DNA of 64,000 nucleotides from Hymenobacter arizonensis (GTDB lineage: Bacteria > Bacteroidota > Bacteroidia > Cytophagales > Hymenobacteraceae). Under the pieces are notes generated by a model, which worked only from the letters and a program-made list of their open reading frames with translations, did no database searches and had not been told where the DNA came from. Below are positions 1-8,292 of this stretch, piece after piece; the stretch's first letter is position 1, and every line of letters begins with the position of its first letter. The position numbers and the translations under genes are program-made. Where the stretch lies: NCBI RefSeq assembly GCF_900115775.1, contig NZ_FOXS01000001.1:868001-932000 (forward strand). The letters run 5' to 3'.

Positions 1-619
1 TATTGAACAGAAATTCGCCGACGAGGGCAGTGGCCACGACTGGGCTCATATTCGTCGGGTGTGGTTAATGGCCCGCCGGTTAGCCGTCGGAGCCGCCGAA
101 GCCGATGCTGAGGTAACGGAGTTAGCCGCGTTGCTGCATGACATTGCCGACTGGAAGTTTCACGACGGTGACTACGAGGCCGGCCCCCGCGCCGCCCGCG
201 AATGGCTCCGTAGCCTGGGCGCCGACGAAACGTTAATAGCTCGCGTGGAAACCGTTATCCGGGAAGTGTCCTTCAAGGGCTTGGGGGTGGCCACGCCGGT
301 TACTTCTATAGAAGCTGCGTTAGTACAGGATGCCGACCGGCTAGATGCCATTGGCGCCATCGGCATTGCCCGGGCTTTCGCCTATGGTGGGCATAAGGGC
401 CGGCCGCTGCACGACCCGGCTGTGGCGCCAGTGGCGCATGACAGCTTCGCCAGCTATCAGAAAAACGCCGCGCCTACGCTCAACCATTTCTATGAGAAGC
501 TGCTGCACCTTAAAGACCGGCTTAACACCGAGGGAGCGCGGCAAGTAGCCGAAGAACGGCACCGTTTTATGGAAACCTACGTGGCCCGTTTCTTGGCTGA
601 GTGGGATGGTGTGGACTAA
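1..619 (+). CDS. HD-domain phosphohydrolase, 5' end outside window
   Basis: The reading frame is open to the left edge: codons from position 2 read IEQKFADEGSGHDWAHIRRVW, so the gene begins before the window and the GTG at 59 is internal. The HD metal-binding signature is visible as GHDW near the beginning, LLHDIADWK, and a later DADRLDAIG segment. This order matches the small stand-alone HD hydrolases related to YedJ, usually annotated as uncharacterised metal-dependent phosphohydrolases; the substrate is unknown. At least 205 residues are present, close to the usual 200-220 of the family, so only a few N-terminal residues are missing. No signal peptide or membrane segment is seen, so it is cytosolic. 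Confidence 0.85.
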   Translation, partial: IEQKFADEGSGHDWAHIRRVWLMARRLAVGAAEADAEVTELAALLHDIADWKFHDGDYEAGPRAAREWLRSLGADETLIARVETVIREVSFKGLGVATPVTSIEAALVQDADRLDAIGAIGIARAFAYGGHKGRPLHDPAVAPVAHDSFASYQKNAAPTLNHFYEKLLHLKDRLNTEGARQVAEERHRFMETYVARFLAEWDGVD

Positions 620-670
620 AAAAGGGGAGGCCCCGGCCCCTGTAGTGGGCTCGTCGCTAGTCACACCCGT

Positions 671-678
671 TACCTTTG
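671..678 (+). promoter_or_regulatory. Bacteroidota -7 element TACCTTTG
   Basis: TACCTTTG matches the TAnnTTTG consensus exactly and lies only 4 bases before the ATG at 683. With the usual 5-7 base distance to the start site the mRNA would be essentially leaderless. No clear TTG -33 element is seen. Confidence 0.45.
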
Positions 679-682
679 TGCC

Positions 683-913
683 ATGAAGTTGCTCCTCCGC
701 CTGATTCCGTGTGTACTGCTGTTGGCAGTTACCAGCTGCCGCACTTGCCCCATTGAAACGTGCCATGTGCGCAAAGTGCACTTGCACAGCGGCAACAAGT
801 ACCGAGGCCAACCGCTGTTTAAAAAGCAGAATCCATCTATCGGCGAGAAAATCAAAACGTATAACCCGAAGTCGGGCACGCACACCAACGACAAAAGCAA
901 GTCGTTGAAGTAA
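683..913 (+). CDS. Small putative lipoprotein of unknown function
   Basis: This 76-residue protein starts with a basic residue and a hydrophobic stretch ending in LLAVTSC, a good lipobox with the modifiable Cys near residue 19. The mature part is short, basic and polar (RKVHLHSGNKYRGQPLFKK), has three more Cys close to the lipidation site, and resembles nothing I can name. The likely location is the periplasmic face of a membrane. It sits alone between the HD hydrolase and gyrA and is followed by a terminator, so it is probably monocistronic. The consensus promoter directly in front and the convincing signal sequence make it a real gene despite its size. Confidence 0.6.
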   Translation: MKLLLRLIPCVLLLAVTSCRTCPIETCHVRKVHLHSGNKYRGQPLFKKQNPSIGEKIKTYNPKSGTHTNDKSKSLK

Positions 914-1080
914 GCCTTGCGGTCCGGTTACGCCACACTTATGTTGTGGTAAAGGCAGTGTGGGATTTCGCGTTTGGCGTAGGGGTGTGGCATACATAAA
1001 TATAGCTGCGCCAAGCGTCAAATAAGGCTGATTTCATGCCCCATCTTTAATGGTATAACCAGAACGGTTTCATGACCCCA

Positions 1081-1115
1081 AAAAAGGCCGCAGCGCTTGC
1101 CGTTGCGGCCTTTTT
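1081..1115. terminator. Rho-independent terminator hairpin before gyrA
   Basis: Arms AAAAAGGCCGCAGCG and CGTTGCGGCCTTTTT pair with one G-T wobble. A-run on the left and T-run on the right make it usable in both directions; it ends the lipoprotein transcript. Confidence 0.7.
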
Positions 1116-1127
1116 GTTGTAACTTCG
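1097..1127 (+). promoter_or_regulatory. Candidate gyrA promoter
   Basis: TTG at 1097-1099, a 20-base spacer and TAACTTCG at 1120-1127 fit the Bacteroidota pattern TTG-N17-23-TAnnTTTG with one mismatch. The element overlaps the terminator of the upstream gene. The leader to the gyrA ATG would be about 75 bases. Confidence 0.35.
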
Positions 1128-1207
1128 CACGCGTATAAAGAACCATTCACCCTGCGGCTAAAATCCCCCTTATTTGGGTATTTAAAAGCCGCCTATCAAC
1201 CCCCTAA

Positions 1208-3808
1208 ATGGCGGAAGGCGAAAAAATCATTCCGATAAACATCGAAGACGAGATGCGGGGCGCATACATCGACTACTCGATGTCGGTTATTATCTCCCGG
1301 GCCTTGCCCGATGTTCGCGACGGCCTGAAACCGGTGCACCGCCGGGTGCTCTACGGCATGAGCGAGCTGGGCGTAGGCTACAACAAATCGTATAAAAAAT
1401 CAGCCCGTATTGTGGGCGAAGTGCTGGGTAAATACCACCCACACGGCGATACTTCCGTGTACGACACCATGGTGCGCATGGCCCAGGACTGGAGCCTGCG
1501 CTATCCGTTGGTCGATGGCCAGGGTAACTTTGGCTCGGTCGATGGCGACTCGCCGGCTGCCATGCGTTATACCGAGGCTCGTCTCAAGCGCCTGGCCGAC
1601 GAAATGCTCAACGACCTGGACAAGGACACCGTTGACTTTCAGCCCAACTTCGACGACTCGCTGGAAGAGCCCAGCGTGATGCCTGCCAAGTTCCCCAACC
1701 TGTTGGTGAACGGCACGTCGGGCATTGCCGTGGGCATGGCCACCAACATGGCGCCACACAACCTCACGGAAGTCGTCAACGGCATCATTGCTTACCTCGA
1801 CAACCCCGACATCACTGTCGACGAGCTGATGCAGTACGTGACGGCGCCGGACTTCCCGACCGGTGGCATCATCTACGGCTACGAGGGCGTGAAGCAGGCG
1901 TTTCATACGGGCCGCGGCCGGGTGGTAATGCGGGCCAAAGCCACGTTCGAAACCAGCAAAACGGGCAAGGAGCAAATCGTCGTCACCGAAATTCCCTACA
2001 TGGTGAACAAGGCGTCGATGATTGAAAAGACGGCTGTGCTCATCAACGACAAGAAGATTGAGGGCATCTCGGACATGCGCGATGAGTCGGACCGTGACGG
2101 CATGCGCATCGTTTACGACCTGAAGCGCGATGCCATGCCTAGCGTGGTGCTCAACAACCTGTACAAGTACACCCAGCTGCAAAGCTCCTTCGGCGTCAAC
2201 AACGTGTGCCTGGTAAAAGGCCGCCCCATGACGCTGAACCTGCAGCAGCTCATTCAGTACTTTGTAGAGCATCGGGCCGAGGTTATCATTCGCCGTACCA
2301 AATACGAGCTGGCTGAAGCTCAGAAGCGCGCGCACATCCTGGAGGGCTTGCTTATTGCGCTCGACCACCTCGATGAGGTTATTGCCCTCATCCGGGGCTC
2401 GCGTGACCCTGAAGTGGCCCGTGGGCAGCTCATCTCGCGTTTCGCCTTGAGCGAAGTGCAGGCCCGCGCCATTCTTGACATGCGCCTGCAGCGCCTCACT
2501 GGCCTCGAGCGCGACAAGATTGTAGCCGAGTACGAAGACCTGATGCGCCTGATTGACCACCTCAACGCCGTGTTGGCGTCGGACGTGTTGCAGCGGGGCA
2601 TCATCAAAACGGAGCTCGAAGACATTCGGGAGCGCTACGGCGATGCCCGTCGCACTGAAATCAACTACGTTGGTGGCGACTTCTCGACCGAAGACATGAT
2701 TGCCGACGAGGCAATGGTTATCACTATCAGCCGCGAAGGCTACATCAAGCGCACCAACCTTGACGAGTACCGTGCCCAAGGGCGCGGTGGCGCTGGTTCG
2801 CGCGGTGCCATATCCAAGAAAGACGACTTTACGGAGCACTTGTTCGTGGCCACCACGCACGAGTACCTGCTGTTCTTCACGGAATTGGGTCGGGTATTCT
2901 GGCTCAAAGTGTACGAAGTACCGGAAGGAGGGAAGGCCACCAAAGGTTTGCCTATCCAAAACCTCATTGAAATTCCGCGTGAAGACAAGGTGCGTTCGGT
3001 ACTCAACGTGCGCGGCCTGAAAGACCCGGACTACCTGGAGAATACCTTCCTGATGTTCTGCACCGAGCAGGGCACCGTGAAAAAAACGCCTCTGGAAGCG
3101 TACTCGCGGCCTCGTACTGCGGGCATTAATGCCATCACCATTAACGAAGGCGACCGCATTTTGGACGTGCAGCTGCTCGCGCCTAACTCTGAAGTGGTGT
3201 TGGCGCTGCGTTCTGGTCGGGCCGTCCGCTTCAACGAGTCGAAGGTTCGTTCCATGGGCCGCTCGGCGGCTGGGGTGCGTGGCATCTCGTTGTCAGATAC
3301 TCCCGGCGACCGTGTCGTGGGCATGGTTTGCGTGTCAGACCCTTCGCAGGAGTTGCTGGTGGTTAGCGACAACGGATACGGCAAGCGCAGCCCGCTCGAC
3401 GAGTACCGCGTGACCAACCGTGGCGGCAAAGGTGTACGGGCCATGAAGCTCACGGACAAGACTGGCAACCTAGTGGCCATCAAAGACGTGAACGATACCG
3501 ATGACTTGATGATTATCAATAAGTCAGGTATCACCATCCGTCTGCGCATGAGTGACCTGCGTACCATTGGCAGGGCTACCCAGGGCGTTCGCCTGATTAA
3601 AATTGGTGGCAACGACGAAATTTCTTCCGTAGCCAAAGTGGCAGCCGAGGATAAAGAGGAAGCTGAACTTGACTCCTCTTTGGTAGTTGCTGCCGAGGGT
3701 GATGAGCTAGCGGAGGCTAACGGAATTGCATCTGACACTCAGGCCTTAAGCCTGGATGATGACGATGTTGAAGCCGATGACGACGCCGATGTCGAAGATT
3801 TGGCATAA
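1208..3808 (+). CDS. gyrA: DNA gyrase subunit A
   Basis: GyrA is the DNA-breaking and rejoining subunit of gyrase, which introduces negative supercoils together with GyrB. The N-terminal breakage domain is intact: [10 protein letters not shown] forms the quinolone-pocket helix (Thr82 and Asp86 correspond to E. coli Ser83 and Asp87) and AMRYTEARL carries the catalytic Tyr121. The C-terminal beta-pinwheel begins after residue 500 with a GyrA-box-like GRGGAGSRG. The last 60 or so residues form a strongly acidic tail rich in Asp, Glu and Ala, a known feature of gyrase A tails in some species. The length of 866 residues is normal. gyrB is not in this window. A second type IIA subunit (parC) lies at 60040-63051. 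Confidence 0.97.
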   Translation: MAEGEKIIPINIEDEMRGAYIDYSMSVIISRALPDVRDGLKPVHRRVLYGMSELGVGYNKSYKKSARIVGEVLGKYHPHGDTSVYDTMVRMAQDWSLRYPLVDGQGNFGSVDGDSPAAMRYTEARLKRLADEMLNDLDKDTVDFQPNFDDSLEEPSVMPAKFPNLLVNGTSGIAVGMATNMAPHNLTEVVNGIIAYLDNPDITVDELMQYVTAPDFPTGGIIYGYEGVKQAFHTGRGRVVMRAKATFETSKTGKEQIVVTEIPYMVNKASMIEKTAVLINDKKIEGISDMRDESDRDGMRIVYDLKRDAMPSVVLNNLYKYTQLQSSFGVNNVCLVKGRPMTLNLQQLIQYFVEHRAEVIIRRTKYELAEAQKRAHILEGLLIALDHLDEVIALIRGSRDPEVARGQLISRFALSEVQARAILDMRLQRLTGLERDKIVAEYEDLMRLIDHLNAVLASDVLQRGIIKTELEDIRERYGDARRTEINYVGGDFSTEDMIADEAMVITISREGYIKRTNLDEYRAQGRGGAGSRGAISKKDDFTEHLFVATTHEYLLFFTELGRVFWLKVYEVPEGGKATKGLPIQNLIEIPREDKVRSVLNVRGLKDPDYLENTFLMFCTEQGTVKKTPLEAYSRPRTAGINAITINEGDRILDVQLLAPNSEVVLALRSGRAVRFNESKVRSMGRSAAGVRGISLSDTPGDRVVGMVCVSDPSQELLVVSDNGYGKRSPLDEYRVTNRGGKGVRAMKLTDKTGNLVAIKDVNDTDDLMIINKSGITIRLRMSDLRTIGRATQGVRLIKIGGNDEISSVAKVAAEDKEEAELDSSLVVAAEGDELAEANGIASDTQALSLDDDDVEADDDADVEDLA

Positions 3809-3822
3809 TTGCTGAATAGGAG

Positions 3823-3857
3823 CGGGGCGGTCCATTTGGGCCGCCCCGTTTATTTTT
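3823..3857 (+). terminator. gyrA terminator
   Basis: CGGGGCGG and CCGCCCCG form an 8-bp stem 14 bases after the gyrA stop, followed by GTTTATTTTT. Confidence 0.8.
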
Positions 3858-3883
3858 GGCGAACTCAAGCGCAGATACCTTCG
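3856..3883 (+). promoter_or_regulatory. Candidate promoter of the TPR gene at 4005
   Basis: TTG at 3856-3858, 17-base spacer, TACCTTCG at 3876-3883. It overlaps the T-run of the gyrA terminator and would leave a leader of about 115 bases. Confidence 0.35.
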
Positions 3884-4004
3884 TTTTTGCACTTGAATTT
3901 TACCAACTTTGCTTACCATTTTTCACTCTTTCTCGTCGGAGTTGGATAAGTTAGGGCCTCAATCGAGCGCTGTAACTGTCTGATGAAGGCACATTCCCGA
4001 TTTT

Positions 4005-5162
4005 ATGAAGAAGACTTTTTTGACGATTGCCGCAGCCACCGTGCTAGTCGCTGGCCTGCCTTCGGTGGTTTTGGCGCAAAACGCGGCCGTCACCAATGCC
4101 ATTCTAAACCAGCGTTCGGGTCTGCTCGACAAAGCCCGCACCGATATTGACAAAGCCATCGTGAACGATAAGACGAGTGGCAAGGCCAAAACCTGGTACA
4201 CTCGGGGCGAAATTTATCAGGGCATGATGGAAAGCCCAATCTATGGCAAGCAGCTGCAGCCGGGTGAAGGTTTGCAGAAGGCTTTTGAGTCGTACAACAA
4301 GGCCATTGAGCTTGACAGCAAAACCGGCGAGTTTGGCAAGCAGGCGGTTGCCAAAATGGATAACCTTTACGGTGCTGCTTTCAACGAAGCAGTGGCTAGC
4401 TACAACGCCAAGGAGTATGACAAGGCCATTGCCAGCTATAAGTTAGCTTCGACCATTAAGCCTCAGGACACGACAGCTGTGCTTTATTCTGCTTACGCCT
4501 CGGAAGCCAAGCAGGATTATGCGGGCGCAAAAGCTAGCTACGACCAGTTGCTGGGCATGAATTACAAGTCTGTGACGCTGTATACCCGTTTGTTGCAAAT
4601 GGCTAAACTGCAGAACGACAATGCTGAAGCTGCTAAGGTGTTAAAACAAGCATTGGCTGCTTACCCAAACAATAAGGCGTTCATGCTTGAAGACTTAAAT
4701 GTAGCGCTGGCTAGTGGCCGTGGTGAAGAAGCGCTGGGCAAAATCAATAAAGCTATTGAGGCAGACCCCAGCAATTCGAACCTGTACGCTGTTCGCGGTT
4801 CGATGTACGACCAGCAAAAGAAGAGCGATTTGGCTTTGGCTGATTATCGCAAAGCTGTAGAACTCGACCCAAATAACTTTGATGCTCAGTTTAACTTGGG
4901 CGTCTACAATTACAACCGGGCGGCAGATTCATATACCAAAGCCAGCAAGATGGACTTGAAGACCTACCAGGTTTCGGGTAAGAAGTTTGAGGCTGAAGGC
5001 AAGAAATATTTTGAAGCTTCAGTTCCTTACTTCGAAAAGGCTCTGCAGTTGCAGCCCGATGACCGGAACACGCTTACGTCGCTGCAGAAGGTTTACTTCC
5101 GCCTTGGTCGCAATGCTGATTCGGAGCGTTTGAACGCCAAGTTAAAGTCCCTGACTAAATAA
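4005..5162 (+). CDS. Secreted tetratricopeptide-repeat protein
   Basis: The 385-residue product begins with a cleavable signal peptide (MKKTFLTIAAATVLVAG, cleavage after VLAQ), so it acts in the periplasm or on the outer membrane. The rest is helical TPR-type sequence: clear units are AIEADPSNSNLYAVRGSMYD followed by YRKAVELDPNNFDAQFNLGV, and a last unit near FEKALQLQPDDRNTLTSL. TPR arrays bind other proteins; no catalytic domain is seen. It stands alone between two terminators downstream of gyrA. Its codons are somewhat richer in T and A than those of gyrA. The partner and the exact role cannot be told from the sequence. Confidence 0.85.
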   Translation: MKKTFLTIAAATVLVAGLPSVVLAQNAAVTNAILNQRSGLLDKARTDIDKAIVNDKTSGKAKTWYTRGEIYQGMMESPIYGKQLQPGEGLQKAFESYNKAIELDSKTGEFGKQAVAKMDNLYGAAFNEAVASYNAKEYDKAIASYKLASTIKPQDTTAVLYSAYASEAKQDYAGAKASYDQLLGMNYKSVTLYTRLLQMAKLQNDNAEAAKVLKQALAAYPNNKAFMLEDLNVALASGRGEEALGKINKAIEADPSNSNLYAVRGSMYDQQKKSDLALADYRKAVELDPNNFDAQFNLGVYNYNRAADSYTKASKMDLKTYQVSGKKFEAEGKKYFEASVPYFEKALQLQPDDRNTLTSLQKVYFRLGRNADSERLNAKLKSLTK

Positions 5163-5188
5163 CATCCATAATCAAGTCTGAAGGGGAG

Positions 5189-5219
5189 AGCCCATCCACG
5201 CTGTGGGTGGGCTTTTTTT
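5189..5219 (+). terminator. Terminator of the TPR gene
   Basis: AGCCCATCCAC-GCT-GTGGGTGGGCT hairpin (11 bp, one wobble) followed by seven T. Confidence 0.85.
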
Positions 5220-5427
5220 ATGGATACGCACATTCCCAACAGACTACTTAACATAATATAAATTATAAGACAAATTGAATTAGGTTATCTGGAGCTCTTG
5301 AATTTGTTATCTACTGGCTAAGACATCACTTTGATAATGCCAAATCTCAAAATGGCAATATGAATATGGTTGGGTTCTAGTAAACATCAGCGAATTGATG
5401 CGTCATAGCTAAATTCGGAATCAGCAG

Positions 5428-5742
5428 CTAAGCGGCATCACAACTAGTTAGGCGCCTATAAGTGAATGCCAGCCGGTGAAAGCAATTAAGCCACTTCATT
5501 GTTCTATCTACCAGCCAGCGTTGGGCTATGGTAACAACGCGGCAGTTGGTACTTGTCAATACAGGCCACATAGAGTTGTCAACTCAACGCCTGCACTTAT
5601 TGCGTATGGTTCCACAGTGCACCTTGTCGGTCATCCCATAGCTCAGTTGATTCGCAGCAAAGACTTCTTGCCCCATTGCTTGTATAAACATGAATGCGTT
5701 AAACGTGCCGGCTGTGTTATAGAGCATCGGTCTGTTACATTC
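5428..5742 (-). pseudogene. IS5-family DDE transposase, degraded C-terminal relic
   Basis: Read on the minus strand, the phase ending at the TAG at 5428-5430 gives MTDKVHCGTIRNKC, an in-frame stop, then QRWLVDRTMKWLNCFHRLAF and a terminal YRRL. This matches the end of IS5-group transposases (DKGYRG, about 30 variable residues, then RWVVERTFAWL...RRL..DYE). The catalytic Glu of the DDE triad is replaced by Asp (VDRT), a stop at about 5590 interrupts the frame, and the first two thirds of the gene are not recognisable; a weaker resemblance may continue to about 5742. It is a dead relic and marks past insertion in this AT-rich gap. No terminal inverted repeats were identified. Confidence 0.7.
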
Positions 5743-5988
5743 TCAGCCTAACCTCGATGCGAATTGGACGCTCTGAGTTTTGGTCATTGCAATCGAACGC
5801 CTGCTCCACCTTTTGCACGCGACGTTTGTCTGGGCTCTTTCAGCCGTTGCGCTGGGTTATAAAAAGTTAATTTCTTCTTTTTTATACACTTCAGTCTTCT
5901 GCCAAACTTAGATAGTCGTATTCCTTAAGCTTGCCTCTACCCTATTGTACTACTTAGGGGCAAGAGATTCTCTTAAATCGATAAAAAA

Positions 5989-6029
5989 AAGTACAAAAAT
6001 TGGAGCACTTTATATACTAATTTGTACTT
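5989..6029. promoter_or_regulatory. Inverted repeat AAGTACAAA / TTTGTACTT
   Basis: Perfect 9-bp arms at 5989-5997 and 6021-6029 with a 23-base spacer. The core AGTACAWAA recurs in the second repeat at 6309-6350, suggesting a protein-binding site upstream of the gene at 6418. Confidence 0.4.
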
Positions 6030-6308
6030 AATATAGCATGAGTCTTAAATGCAATCCAATATTGATGCATGATTTGTGCCAAGAGCATATTCATTATTAA
6101 GAGTTTCATCATCACCAACATATCACACAGAACCAAACTTAGCTTAAGCAACAAAAGACTCTTTTGCTGCTTAAGTTTCCCCCTAATACTAATAATCTTC
6201 TTATGCCATAATGTCCACCCAATTCAACAGTATACTACTTGTTGTAAAACAAAATCTGTGAGTATAAAAGCAGTATTGAAGTTTCGCGTTAATCTGTATA
6301 AGCACTAA

Positions 6309-6350
6309 AAAGTACATAATTATCTACGCCGATGTGCTTTTATGTACTTT
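6309..6350. promoter_or_regulatory. Inverted repeat AAAGTACATAA / TTATGTACTTT
   Basis: Perfect 11-bp arms at 6309-6319 and 6340-6350 around a 20-base spacer, ending 67 bases before the ATG at 6418. Shares AGTACAWAA with the repeat at 5989-6029. Candidate operator of the downstream gene. Confidence 0.45.
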
Positions 6351-6417
6351 ATTTGTAACTTCAATTCTGTGCCCTCGTAAAGCTGTGTTGCGAGTGGAAT
6401 AATCTTGTACTGACAAC

Positions 6418-7455
6418 ATGCCGAAACTTATAGACTATCCCAGAACGACTTATGCAGGGGCTTGGGAACTCAGTGAGATAGTAGATGACACAGGAGGAAA
6501 ATGTGCCATCGAAACTGCAGCCAGAAAACTGAATCGTAAGGTCAGTGGGTCGTTTAAAGCGATTATAGGTTCAGCAGTGAAGTTTGGTTTGCTCACAAGC
6601 AAAAGAGACTTGCTTACGACCACTACTCTTTTTAAAAGAATCAAACACGCCTACGACAAACAGGAGGAGCTCATATTTCACCGGGAAGCGTTTTTGACTC
6701 CACCCCTGTTTACTCAAATTTGCCGTAAGTTTCGGTCACGAGAACTGCCGGTGCAGATGCTCGACGTGATGCTGATTCGGGAATTTGGAGTGGAGGAAAT
6801 AAATGCACAGGGTGTCGCCAAAGCCTTTATTGAAGGGTGTCGAATGGTTGGGCTCTTGGATGAGCGGAACATAGTAGCCGATATTGATGCTCTCGCCAAT
6901 CGACCCAACCCTCGGCGCGAATTGGCAAGCCCCGCTCCCAATGTAAATACATTCCGTAGTTCTGGCTTTCAGAATTCAGAAGCTCAGCGGCCTGAACACA
7001 ACGGAACTTCAGGAATGAGCGATTTGGACACCCAAGAGCAATTTGGTGAAGAAATGGCAGCTTTAGAAAATGAAGCAACACCCGTTACATCCCAAGTTAA
7101 TGTGAAACCGACGGCCTCAGCATTACCCAGGCACAACAGCCACGACGCAATAGCGAGTCTGTTTGGGTTGCACGATTCGTCTGAACAGATTAACCCTGAG
7201 GCCCCGCGAGAGGTAAGAAATCAACCTGAACCTGCGGTGAGACCCGAACAACTTCATAGCTCGGTGCAAGCACCTGCAGTTGCACCGGTTCTGCAAACAT
7301 CACCCCCCATAGAAAACCTGTCAAGTAATGTAATGACTTATCAACTTCAAATGAGTGGCCCTGGCGTTAATACCACCCTAACGATTGTCGACGAGGATGA
7401 TATTGCCATTGCCATTGCCTTGCTCCAAAAAATAAAGCGTCAGCTAAAGAGCTAA
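6418..7455 (+). CDS. Unidentified protein, probable tandem winged-helix N-terminus
   Basis: I do not recognise this 345-residue protein with certainty. Residues 1-75 (ELSEIVDDTGGKCAIETAARKLN..., then SAVKFGLLTSKRD) read like a winged-helix fold with a small recognition segment and a wing. Residues 90-155 (AFLTPPLFTQICRKFR, then MLIREFGVEEINAQGVAKAF and GLLDERN) resemble the second helical module of DUF5343-like proteins found in accessory DNA. Residues 160-300 are a low-complexity linker rich in Pro, Glu, Ser and Asn. The last 50 residues (YQLQMSGPGVNTTLTIVDEDDIAIAIALLQKIKRQLKS) look like a small beta-alpha domain. Inverted repeats lie upstream and a strong terminator follows, so it is a one-gene unit. 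A DNA-binding regulator or mobile-element protein is my best guess. Confidence 0.6.
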   Translation: MPKLIDYPRTTYAGAWELSEIVDDTGGKCAIETAARKLNRKVSGSFKAIIGSAVKFGLLTSKRDLLTTTTLFKRIKHAYDKQEELIFHREAFLTPPLFTQICRKFRSRELPVQMLDVMLIREFGVEEINAQGVAKAFIEGCRMVGLLDERNIVADIDALANRPNPRRELASPAPNVNTFRSSGFQNSEAQRPEHNGTSGMSDLDTQEQFGEEMAALENEATPVTSQVNVKPTASALPRHNSHDAIASLFGLHDSSEQINPEAPREVRNQPEPAVRPEQLHSSVQAPAVAPVLQTSPPIENLSSNVMTYQLQMSGPGVNTTLTIVDEDDIAIAIALLQKIKRQLKS

Positions 7456-7492
7456 TACCCTCTTTCAATTTTGGATAGATGTGAATAGTTAC

Positions 7493-7536
7493 AAAAAGGG
7501 CCCCCATCACCAGAGTTGTGATGGGGGCCCTTTTTT
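7493..7536. terminator. Strong bidirectional terminator
   Basis: AAAAAGGGCCCCCATCAC pairs with GTGATGGGGGCCCTTTTTT around a CAGAGTT loop (18 bp perfect). A- and T-runs on both sides serve the gene at 6418 and any minus-strand transcript of the globin relic. Confidence 0.9.
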
Positions 7537-7636
7537 AGCAATTGGCTTTGCGTAAGCGTTCAGGCTGCAGTAAGCAGATGTGCTTAGTATTGAGTTCTAT
7601 ACTGCCAGCCTTGTAAAACTCTCTTAAGTTTCGGCT

Positions 7637-7913
7637 TTAGGATTCGGGCGCCGTGCCAATAGCTATGTCGTAGTGTATATGCTTGGAAATGGGCCACCCG
7701 TGATAGCGCGAGGTGTGCAACAAAATTCCGCTCCAGAAATTGTACAGGCGCGGTAGATGCGCGGGCCAGTCGACGTGCGCGAAGTTGTTGAACACCGGCG
7801 CAAGCAAATGGTCGGCATTGACCTTCTCGTAAAAGATTGACCTTCTCGTAAAAGGTATCGACCACGGATTTGATATCGGCTTCGCTCTGGATGCCGGGGC
7901 GTAAATCGGGCAT
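7637..7913 (-). pseudogene. Group III truncated haemoglobin pseudogene
   Basis: From ATG 7913 the minus strand reads MPDLRPGIQSEADIKSVVDT then FYEKVN, and after removal of one copy of a 19-bp tandem duplication it continues ADHLLAPVFNNFAHVDWPAH, LPRLYNFWSGILLHTSRYHG, WPISKH and stops at 7637. This follows the group III truncated globins (FYEKV..D..LGPIFNN, NFW.G.LL, Y.G.P..KH) that bind O2 or NO. The duplication shifts the frame by one, and the roughly 50 C-terminal residues after the proximal His are absent, so the gene is broken twice. An open frame from 8132 to 7584 exists only because the shifted frame lacks stops. Neighbouring BON, USP and hemF sequences fit an oxygen or nitrosative-stress locus. 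Confidence 0.8.
7817..7854. repeat. 19-bp perfect tandem duplication inside the globin relic
   Basis: ATTGACCTTCTCGTAAAAG occurs at 7817-7835 and again at 7836-7854 without a mismatch. Nineteen is not a multiple of three, so it frameshifts the globin. Identity of the copies points to a recent event. Confidence 0.9.
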
Positions 7914-8292
7914 ATTTTTCCGCAGTAGGCAGGGAAAACTTATGGCTTCATACAGAAACTCCGGCGTAGTGGTGCAGATGGAGTATGGTCTGGGATTAGG
8001 AGCGCCGTAAGTCAAAGAATCGGCAACTAGTTTTACCAATACCACTTTTGGCGGCTCAATACGCCCCGCGCTTGCAGTGCCGGCCTGAATGCCGAAATGA
8101 CAAAAATCATACGGGCGCATGAGGGGCGTCAAGGCGCAGACAGGGACAGTATCAGCAATTTTGCAGTGCTCTAATAAACAACGCGAGCCGATTGGGCTCG
8201 CCCTATTATTAAAGTAATAAGTTGTATTTTCATACTACCCACTCCGGCCAAAGCCGGTGGTATCCAAACCCAACTTTTAATGCTATGCTGCT
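7914..8292. other. Intergenic stretch between globin relic and BON gene
   Basis: About 380 bases with no gene I can support. A 7-bp hairpin (GCGAGCC/GGCTCGC) lies at 8183-8201 and an imperfect one, TACCCACTCCGGC against GCCGGTGGTA, at 8236-8262 just upstream of the BON gene; either could be a regulatory or termination structure. Confidence 0.4.

Larger units (their letters stand above)
5743..6417. other. AT-rich intergenic stretch without a convincing gene
   Basis: About 675 bases, visibly poorer in G and C than the rest of the window. Apart from the two AGTACA inverted repeats listed separately and single copies of TTGTACT at 5945 and 6405, I see no RNA gene and no credible protein gene. 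The composition and the neighbouring transposase relic suggest acquired DNA. Confidence 0.6.

Noticed and set aside
341..1021. 226-codon minus-strand frame
   Set aside because: Antisense to the HD hydrolase and the lipoprotein and running into intergenic DNA; no similarity and no terminator or promoter of its own.
1400..2959. 519-codon open frame on the minus strand inside gyrA
   Set aside because: It is the antisense of a GC-rich conserved gene, rich in His/Val/Glu from reversed codons, and has no family similarity.
5476..5751. 91-codon plus-strand frame in the AT-rich gap
   Set aside because: It is the codon-phase mirror of the transposase relic on the minus strand and resembles no protein.
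6069..6308. 79-codon plus-strand frame
   Set aside because: Low-complexity Ile/Leu/Ser/Lys sequence expected from AT-rich DNA; no promoter or similarity.
7584..8132. 182-codon minus-strand frame
   Set aside because: It joins noncoding sequence, the first 26 globin residues and a frameshifted remainder; treated as part of the globin pseudogene.
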